In this document: in pieces, positions 60,760 to 64,000 of the stretch | How the letters are laid out: each line of letters starts with the position of its first letter | How positions within the stretch are numbered: the first letter of the stretch is position 1 | Assembly (NCBI GenBank): GCA_902618015.1 | Contig: CACMYX010000004.1 | Location: 1-64,000 of the forward strand | From: an uncultured Alphaproteobacteria bacterium | GTDB taxonomy: Bacteria > Pseudomonadota > Alphaproteobacteria > HIMB59 > GCA-002718135 | Length of the DNA: 64,000 bases | Reading direction: 5' to 3' | Translations under genes and position numbers: made by a program | Notes under the pieces: generated by a model | What the model saw: only the letters and a program-made list of their open reading frames with translations | Database searches by the model: none | What the model was told of the DNA's origin: nothing

Positions 60760-62373
60760 TTAAATCTTATTTAAATCCTCAATAATAAATTTACTTCCAA
60801 GATTGGCAAGCATCATTACTGGCGCGTTTATATTGCCAGAAGTAATATTTGGAAAAACAGATGCATCAGCAATCCAAAGATTCTCCATTCCATGAACTTT
60901 TAATCTTTCAGAAACAACTCCCTTTTTAGGATCTTCATCCATTTTACAAGTACCACAAGGGTGATATATAGAAACTGCATTAGATTTAAAGTGGTCAATC
61001 ATTTCTTCTTCTGTAGCATTTAAAAGATCGTGTGTAACACTTTCATTTCTTATTTTTTTTATACTATTTGTATTCGCCAAAACTTTAGAAAAATTAATGG
61101 CACATTTAACATCATATATATCTTCTTCATGCGATAGAAAATTTGGATCAATTACTGGAGCATCATCAAAATAAGGAGATTTCAATGCAACTCTACCCAA
61201 ACTTTTTGGTCGACAAGAATTATAACCAATAATAAAACCATTAAATTTGTCAGTTTTTAGAAGAGGTCTTTTATTTTTATGAGTGATAGAATAAGTTAAC
61301 GGATTAAAATATATCTGTAAGTTGGGATAATGATGTTTTGAATTCCAATTTACATACCCCCCAGACTGATTAATACTTAATGATAATGGTCCTTTCCTAT
61401 TATAAATATATCTTAACACAGAAGAAATTCTGCCTGGCCAAGTTCCTAAAGATTTATTTAATGAATGATGATGAGTTTTAAATAAATAATCTAAACCAAG
61501 ATGATCCTGAAGATTTCTTCCAACATTAGAATTATCTATTATTATTTCTTTATCAAATTTTTTTAAATGCTCTTTGTCACCAATACCTGAATGCATTAAC
61601 AAATAAGGCGTCATTATAGAGCCAGAACATAAAATTGCTCCTTGAAATACGTTTATTATTTGTTCTGTTGATTTATTTTGAATTTTAATACCAGTAATTT
61701 TTTTATCTTTAATTATTAAATTTTTTACTTGAGTGTTGTCTAATATAGTTAATCTAGGATTTTTTAATACAGGCTTTAAAAAAACTTTTGATGATGAATG
61801 TCTAGTACCGTTGTAAGTGTTAATATTATAATGACCAACTTGATTTTCGATTGATGTAGTTAAATTTGTATTTTTTTTAATACCAATTTCATTACTAGCA
61901 TCAAAAAAATATTCTAAAATTGGATGATGATGCTTACTTACATTATTTACTGGAATCTTTTCTTTTGTAAGAAATTCTTTATCATCATTTATTTGTTGCT
62001 CCATAGAACTGTATACTTTTTTTATATTTTCAAAACTCCATTCCTTGTTGCTACCCCAATTTTCATAATCTGTTTCCAATCCTCTTGCATAGACCATTGC
62101 ATTTATTGAGCCAGAGCCGCCTAAAACTTTACCTCTCGGATAATATATTTGCCTATTGAATAAATTATATTGTTTTTCTGAATAGAAGTTCCAATTAATT
62201 TTTTTGTTATAAAATGTCATTCCATAACCAAGAGGAACGTCAATAATAGGATTGTTATCTTTTGGCCCAGCCTCAATAAGAACTATATTAAAATTAGTTT
62301 CATTAAGAAGTTTATTTGCTATTATGCTTCCAGCAGAGCCTGCACCAATAATTGCTATATCAATATTATTCAA
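60760..62373 (-). CDS. GMC family FAD oxidoreductase
   Basis: The 537-residue protein has the GMC layout: the FAD block IAIIGAGSAGSIIANKLLNE, signature 1 in YPRGKVLGGSGSINAMVYARG, signature 2 GAILCSGSIMTPYLLMHSGIG and the C-terminal active-site region VSIYHPCGTCKMDEDP (His), followed by IADASVFPNITSGNINAP (Asn in place of the second His). It resembles choline and alcohol dehydrogenases. The neighbouring dehydratase suggests oxidation of a sugar to a sugar acid. Confidence 0.9.
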   Translation of the reverse strand: MNNIDIAIIGAGSAGSIIANKLLNETNFNIVLIEAGPKDNNPIIDVPLGYGMTFYNKKINWNFYSEKQYNLFNRQIYYPRGKVLGGSGSINAMVYARGLETDYENWGSNKEWSFENIKKVYSSMEQQINDDKEFLTKEKIPVNNVSKHHHPILEYFFDASNEIGIKKNTNLTTSIENQVGHYNINTYNGTRHSSSKVFLKPVLKNPRLTILDNTQVKNLIIKDKKITGIKIQNKSTEQIINVFQGAILCSGSIMTPYLLMHSGIGDKEHLKKFDKEIIIDNSNVGRNLQDHLGLDYLFKTHHHSLNKSLGTWPGRISSVLRYIYNRKGPLSLSINQSGGYVNWNSKHHYPNLQIYFNPLTYSITHKNKRPLLKTDKFNGFIIGYNSCRPKSLGRVALKSPYFDDAPVIDPNFLSHEEDIYDVKCAINFSKVLANTNSIKKIRNESVTHDLLNATEEEMIDHFKSNAVSIYHPCGTCKMDEDPKKGVVSERLKVHGMENLWIADASVFPNITSGNINAPVMMLANLGSKFIIEDLNKI

Positions 62374-62374
62374 A

Positions 62375-63397
62375 TTAGAATGTTTGTGTTACTTTAGTTA
62401 AATATCTAGGATTGTCTGGATCTAATCCCTTTTCAAAAGAGTAATTAACAATCCATGGGTAAAATTTTGATAGTACTATTATTGGATCTAATTCTATCAT
62501 TTCACTAGTGTTATATCTTAATTTTGTATTTGAGTTTTCATCATAGGTAATTTCATAGTGAAGATTAGTTAGTGAAATAATTTGACTAGAATCTTTTGCT
62601 ACTATCATCCCACTTTTATCTCTAAGCGATATAGTAAATAACTTGAATGAGTTTTCTATCAAGCTTTTTGGACCATGCATTACTTCAGCGCTACTAAAAG
62701 GTTCTATCATTTCTTGACATAACTCTTTAAACTTTAAAGATATTTCATTAGAAATTGCGTATCCAATACCCCTACTAATTATATATCCGTTACTTATCGT
62801 TTTATCTAATATATTTGGACTCCATTGATTTTGATTATCTAAAATTAAATGATCGCTTAGCTTTTCAATTTGCTTGTTAATATCTTTTTTATTAAGAGTA
62901 TTAAAAACAAGCTTTAAAATTATCAATAAAGACAAAACAAAAGTTTTTGTTGCTGCAACACTTTTTTCCTCTCCTGCATTTATATCAAAAAAATAATTGG
63001 ATGTTTTTATAATGGGGCTATTTAAATTATTACTTATTAATATGGTCATTGCTCCCATTTTTTGTACCATTTTATGACATTCGACTAAATCTTCACTTTT
63101 TCCAGATTGGGAAATAATGAAAACTAATGCTCTCGAAAAATCAAATTTTGATTCCTCTAAAGTTATTATAGATGGAGGCATGCTATATGTTGGTAAACCA
63201 AGATATTTTGCAAACATATAAGACAAATAAAGAGCTGCACAATCTGAAGTACCTCTTGCCACAGTAACAACATAATCAATTTTTTTTTCTGATATTAAAT
63301 TTGATATTTCCTGGTAATTATTTTTATCATTCAAGCAAAAATGATTAATTTTACTTGGAATTGAGAGTGCTTCAGATAAAACTTGAGAACTAGACAT
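62375..63397 (-). CDS. SIS-domain sugar-phosphate enzyme (NagB-II-like glucosamine-6-phosphate deaminase)
   Basis: The 340-residue protein has two SIS domains as in the isomerase half of GlmS, with VTVARGTSDCAALYLSYMF, FIISQSGKSEDLVECHKM (phosphate-binding Ser-rich loop) and NAGEEKSVAATKTFVLSLL, and the second domain GYIISRGIGYAISNEISLKFKEL. There is no glutamine amidotransferase domain. Such proteins beside nagA are often the SIS-type NagB-II or AgaS deaminases. It overlaps nagA by eight bases, which supports a coupled step after deacetylation. Confidence 0.88.
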   Translation of the reverse strand: MSSSQVLSEALSIPSKINHFCLNDKNNYQEISNLISEKKIDYVVTVARGTSDCAALYLSYMFAKYLGLPTYSMPPSIITLEESKFDFSRALVFIISQSGKSEDLVECHKMVQKMGAMTILISNNLNSPIIKTSNYFFDINAGEEKSVAATKTFVLSLLIILKLVFNTLNKKDINKQIEKLSDHLILDNQNQWSPNILDKTISNGYIISRGIGYAISNEISLKFKELCQEMIEPFSSAEVMHGPKSLIENSFKLFTISLRDKSGMIVAKDSSQIISLTNLHYEITYDENSNTKLRYNTSEMIELDPIIVLSKFYPWIVNYSFEKGLDPDNPRYLTKVTQTF

Positions 63398-64000
63398 TAA
63401 TTTTTTTTCCTCTTAAATAAACTTCTTTTAGGTTAAATTCTTTATCTAAAATAAGAAAATTACTTAAAAAATTTTTTTGAATTATACCGACATTATCTAG
63501 ATTCAAATATTTTGAAGCATTATAACTCGTTAAAGCAACTGCTTCTTCTAATGAGAAATCCATTGATATTAAATTTTTAAAAGTTTGATCCATAGTAACA
63601 ATACTTCCTGCTAAAGTACCATCAGACTTAATTTTTACTGAATGATTTTCTTTTTTTATATTATTTTTTGCAAAAATATATTCTCCATCATTCAATCCAC
63701 TTGCGTTAATAGAATCTGTTATTGTATACAAACCAGGAATACATTTTTTTGCAATTTTTATTGCTTCTTTACTTACATGAATATTATCACAAATTATTTC
63801 AGCATATTTTCCTTTTAAAAGAGCAGCTGATAAAACTCCTGGGGATCTATGATCATTACCAGACATAGCATTATACAAATGTGTAAAACCAATTTCATGA
63901 TCTTTCATAATTTTTTCACAGCAATTAAAGTCTGCCAAAGTGTGACCAAATTGAATCTTAATATTTAGCTCCACTAAATCATTTATAAATTTTTGCATTC
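63390..64000 (-). CDS. nagA: N-acetylglucosamine-6-phosphate deacetylase, C-terminal part (cut by right edge)
   Basis: The frame is open to the window end and lacks the start of the gene. The visible 203 residues match the C-terminal half of NagA: FGHTLADFNCCEKIMKD, FTHLYNAMSGNDHRSPGVLSAAL (metal His), AEIICDNIHVSKEAIKIAKK and TITDSINASGLNDGEYIF (catalytic Asp), then DGTLAGSIVTMDQTFKNL. NagA removes acetate from GlcNAc 6-phosphate. It is coupled to the SIS gene, so the pair should convert the compound to a hexose phosphate. Confidence 0.92.
   Translation of the reverse strand, partial: MQKFINDLVELNIKIQFGHTLADFNCCEKIMKDHEIGFTHLYNAMSGNDHRSPGVLSAALLKGKYAEIICDNIHVSKEAIKIAKKCIPGLYTITDSINASGLNDGEYIFAKNNIKKENHSVKIKSDGTLAGSIVTMDQTFKNLISMDFSLEEAVALTSYNASKYLNLDNVGIIQKNFLSNFLILDKEFNLKEVYLRGKKINV

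Overview
The window is AT-rich, densely packed DNA with many overlapping genes and no gene-free stretch longer than about 200 bases. The gene content (murA-hisG-hisD-infA-yacG-tRNA-Phe order, ClpS/ClpA, short intergenic spacers, many sugar ABC transporters, no insertion sequences, phage genes or CRISPR) suggests a streamlined marine alphaproteobacterium, for example of the SAR11 or HIMB59/AEGEAN-169 type. The lineage is an inference from gene order and composition, not from a marker gene.

Left end (1-5.5 kb): the minus strand is open from 3481 to the window edge, about 1160 codons without a stop. It encodes the N-terminal part of a giant surface protein with a LEPR-type N-terminal motif, a DUF4347 domain and at least five VCBS-type repeats. 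Diverging from it is a TolC-family outer membrane lipoprotein with an unusual C-terminal cadherin-like domain. The pair looks like a type I secretion cargo with its export channel.

5.5-12.4 kb: an orphan betaine/choline-type binding protein, tRNA-Phe and a minus-strand housekeeping run (murA, hisG, hisD, infA) that includes three small genes easily missed (yacG, a 49-aa basic protein, a DUF2256 zinc-binding protein). Then follow a putative manganese exporter and divergent mntR, separated by a perfect MntR-box-like palindrome.

12.5-21.3 kb: eight minus-strand genes in close succession. A carbohydrate-type ABC importer without its own ATPase is followed by a three-domain ADP-ribosylglycohydrolase-family protein, an aldo/keto reductase, an MFS transporter, a nitrilase-family amidase and a methyltransferase.

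21.4-41.6 kb: mixed single genes, including an HpcH/HpaI aldolase, an ABC-F ATPase, several glutathione-S-transferase-like proteins, small proteins of dimeric alpha-beta-barrel type, tRNA-Thr, PdxJ, a LysE exporter, a dipeptidase, cyclophilin, RidA, ClpS/ClpA, a DD-carboxypeptidase with SPOR domain, phosphomannomutase and UDP-glucose dehydrogenase.

41.7-55.7 kb: a sugar island on the plus strand. Two paralogous desaturases flank an aldehyde dehydrogenase, a ribose/fructose-type ABC importer and thuA/thuB-like genes. Next come a LacI-family regulator and an aglEFGK-type alpha-glucoside importer whose promoter contains a perfect LacI-type operator. In all three sugar importers of the window the binding-protein gene has the same strong ribosome binding site and is followed directly by a stable hairpin, which suggests a common way of making binding protein in excess over membrane subunits.

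55.9-64 kb: a GlpD-like dehydrogenase lacking the usual C-terminal domain, HAD phosphatases, a glycerate kinase, a small methyltransferase, then an enolase-superfamily dehydratase, a GMC oxidoreductase, a SIS-domain sugar-phosphate enzyme and the C-terminal part of NagA, running off the right edge. This last block looks like amino-sugar and sugar-acid catabolism.
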